Shown here: in pieces, positions 8,398 through 9,386 of the stretch
Numbering within the stretch: the first letter of the stretch is position 1
Layout: each line of letters begins with the position of its first letter
From: Caryophanales bacterium UBA6768
Lineage (GTDB): Bacteria > Bacillota > Bacilli > Bacillales_D > Amphibacillaceae
Direction of reading: 5' to 3'
Assembly: GCA_002453315.1 (NCBI GenBank)
Contig: DKGO01000017.1
Location: forward strand, 1-9,386
Length of the DNA: 9,386 bases
Made by a program: the position numbers and the translations under genes
The notes under the pieces: generated by a model
Seen by the model: only the letters and a program-made list of their open reading frames with translations
What the model was told of the DNA's origin: nothing
Databases searched by the model: none

Positions 8398-8991
8398 CTA
8401 TGGTTTATGTGATGGACTATTTATCGATATCGTTACCGTCATAACAGTATGACTTGACCCCGAATTTATTGTCTCTTGAAAAACCCTCTCCAATCCGTTG
8501 AATATATCAAGTAATCCCCCCTCCAACCTAGTCGAATAATGGGCTTCACTTACTTTAACATACTGCTTCATTAATTCTATCTGATCCAAAATAGTCTTAC
8601 TATAACCTTCATCTCCTAGCGGATATAGTGAAAACTTAGCCGCAGCAAATAATTTAGCTTTTTTAAATCTTGTTCGATCAATGACAGTATTGCCTAAATT
8701 TTTACAGTCATCTATCCCAACATCACCAGGACAACCTAATCCATATGTCGCCTGAAAAGAAACATGTTCACCTGTTTCCGCAGCATGAAGACAAACCCCT
8801 TTTGTAACATCGAAAACATGTACCATTTCCCCACGAACAGTTGTCGTTACATCATCTGTATGTAGCCAAACCATTGATGTATCTGTTTCTCCTAACGCCA
8901 TCTCAATTACTTCAACAAAATTGTCACACATAGGACTCAACGAAAAACTAGCCCCCACTATCCTACTGGACTTGTTCATAGAATTCTCCAT
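8398..8991 (-). CDS. ykoF: YkoF-family thiamine/HMP-binding protein
   Basis: This 197-residue protein resembles B. subtilis YkoF (about 200), a cytosolic thiamine-binding protein encoded with the YkoEDC importer. Two homologous halves can be seen. ASFSLSPMCDNFVEVIEMAL (14-33) matches AKFSLYPLGDEGYSKTIL (118-135), and TTTVRGEMVHVFD (49-61) matches STRLEGGLLDIF (153-164). The segment LGCPGD (85-90) is also shared with YkoF. No signal peptide is present, so it should act in the cytosol, perhaps as a binding or delivery factor for the imported compound; that role is inferred. The start has AGGAGG (8999-9004) 7 nt upstream. It is the first gene after the riboswitch terminator. Unusually, relative to B. 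subtilis, it sits with ThiXYZ rather than YkoEDC. Confidence 0.92.
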   Translation of the reverse strand: MENSMNKSSRIVGASFSLSPMCDNFVEVIEMALGETDTSMVWLHTDDVTTTVRGEMVHVFDVTKGVCLHAAETGEHVSFQATYGLGCPGDVGIDDCKNLGNTVIDRTRFKKAKLFAAAKFSLYPLGDEGYSKTILDQIELMKQYVKVSEAHYSTRLEGGLLDIFNGLERVFQETINSGSSHTVMTVTISINSPSHKP

Positions 8992-9046
8992 TTTTAATCC
9001 TCCTCATAGTTTATGAATGAACACATAAAACATCTAATGGAAACGC

Positions 9047-9081
9047 AAAAGACTGCATTCTACGTGAGAATGCAGTCTTTT
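9047..9081 (-). terminator. Riboswitch-controlled intrinsic terminator
   Basis: A perfect 15-bp inverted repeat (arms 9047-9061 and 9067-9081, 5-nt loop) ends in TTTTGCGTTT on the minus strand. It lies between the TPP riboswitch and the ykoF start, so it is the expected expression platform: TPP binding should favour termination. The competing antiterminator could not be assigned by eye. Confidence 0.9.
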
Positions 9082-9111
9082 GAAATTTAATAATTTAAAT
9101 TAAAAATCAAG

Positions 9112-9206
9112 TGTGCGCTTCCCCACGCTGGTATTATCCAGATCGGGTGCAAAGGGTCAGAACGTAAATTGTTCCTCTCAGCCATATACATAGCTCCCCT
9201 AGTGCC
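9112..9206 (-). ncRNA. TPP riboswitch (THI element)
   Basis: Read on the minus strand, the conserved THI-box blocks occur in order: CACTAGGGGAGC near the 5' end, GGCTGAGAG (about 9176-9184), TGACCCTTTGCACCCGATC, then TGGATAATACCAGCG and GGGGAAG near 9119-9124. An optional hairpin (GAAC/GTTC) lies between the second and third blocks. This is the TPP-sensing aptamer found ahead of thiamine genes. With the downstream terminator it should switch off ykoF-thiYXZ, and probably thiN, when TPP is abundant. Ends are approximate, set by the P1 helix. Confidence 0.97.
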
Positions 9207-9241
9207 TAAAGTGTTTATGTTATTTTTCAAGTTCACATATC

Positions 9242-9270
9242 ATGATAGATAAAATACTAGTGAAAGTCAA
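9242..9270 (-). promoter_or_regulatory. Sigma-A-type promoter of the thiamine operon
   Basis: A -35 box TTGACT (9265-9270) and -10 box TATCAT (9242-9247), each 5 of 6 to consensus, are separated by exactly 17 bp. The predicted start is near 9235. This gives a leader of about 240 nt that includes the whole riboswitch and its terminator. Confidence 0.85.
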
Positions 9271-9323
9271 GGTGTCTTCAAAGTATTTTTGACATTTACG
9301 AATCCCACTCGGACTAATTGCAT

Positions 9324-9360
9324 AAAAAAAACCAGTAATCATTTAAATAATGAATACTGG
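9324..9360 (-). terminator. Intrinsic terminator of the rRNA operon
   Basis: A 12-bp stem with one A-A mismatch (arms 9332-9343 and 9349-9360, 5-nt loop) is followed on the minus strand by eight T residues (9324-9331). It begins a few bases after the 5S rRNA 3' end and should prevent rRNA transcription from running into the thiamine operon. Confidence 0.9.
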
Positions 9361-9365
9361 CATTT

Positions 9366-9386
9366 GCCTGGCGTCGTCCTACTCTT
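9366..9386 (-). rRNA. rrf: 5S rRNA, 3' end only
   Basis: The last 21 bases, read on the minus strand, are AAGAGTAGGACGACGCCAGG plus C. They match the 3' end of Bacillus 5S rRNA (GAGAGTAGGACGCCGCCAAGC) with a few changes. The rest of the gene lies beyond the window. The adjoining terminator and the known position of an rRNA operon upstream of ctsR in B. subtilis support the call. The exact 3' end is approximate. Confidence 0.88.

Noticed and set aside
9265..9270. AGTCAA/TTGACT in the thiamine promoter as a CtsR half-site
   Set aside because: There is only one partial heptad on the plus strand, with no partner at the 3-nt spacing. It is simply the -35 box.
1..9386. Search for mobile elements, CRISPR arrays, tRNAs, phage or defence genes
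   Set aside because: No transposase, integrase, regularly spaced repeats, tRNA-like cloverleaf or defence-type domain was seen on either strand. The window is ordinary core chromosome with a thiamine operon.

Overview
This window looks like chromosomal DNA of a low-GC Gram-positive bacterium of the family Bacillaceae. The evidence is a complete ctsR-mcsA-mcsB-clpC stress operon that matches Bacillus subtilis proteins closely in length and motifs, AGGAGG-type ribosome binding sites, a B. subtilis-like YkoF protein, a Firmicutes-style transcription-terminating TPP riboswitch, and the 3' end of a 5S rRNA. The genus cannot be fixed by eye. Every gene is on the minus strand, so transcription runs from high to low coordinates.

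Right end (9386 down to about 9324): the last bases of a 5S rRNA gene, followed by its intrinsic terminator, which closes an rRNA operon lying outside the window.

Thiamine unit (9270 down to about 4996): a sigma-A-type promoter (TTGACT, 17 bp, TATCAT), a TPP riboswitch and a strong intrinsic terminator precede five genes. These are ykoF (thiamine/pyrimidine-binding protein), thiY (lipoprotein solute-binding protein of the NMT1/THI5 family), thiX (permease), thiZ (ATPase) and thiN (thiamine pyrophosphokinase). A second intrinsic terminator ends the unit. The apparent logic is import of a thiamine precursor or thiamine-like compound, plus pyrophosphorylation of thiamine to TPP, all shut off when TPP is plentiful.

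Stress unit (4797 down to about 48): a promoter whose start site is overlapped by tandem CtsR heptads drives ctsR, mcsA, mcsB and clpC. ctsR/mcsA and mcsA/mcsB overlap by 1 and 4 nt. CtsR represses the operon, McsA activates the arginine kinase McsB, and McsB marks proteins with phosphoarginine for ClpC-ClpP. A terminator follows clpC.

No mobile element, CRISPR array, phage gene or clearly new system was found. The most noteworthy points are the gene make-up of the thiamine unit (YkoF with ThiXYZ, and ThiN inside it), its position between the rRNA operon and ctsR, and details of the two regulatory regions.
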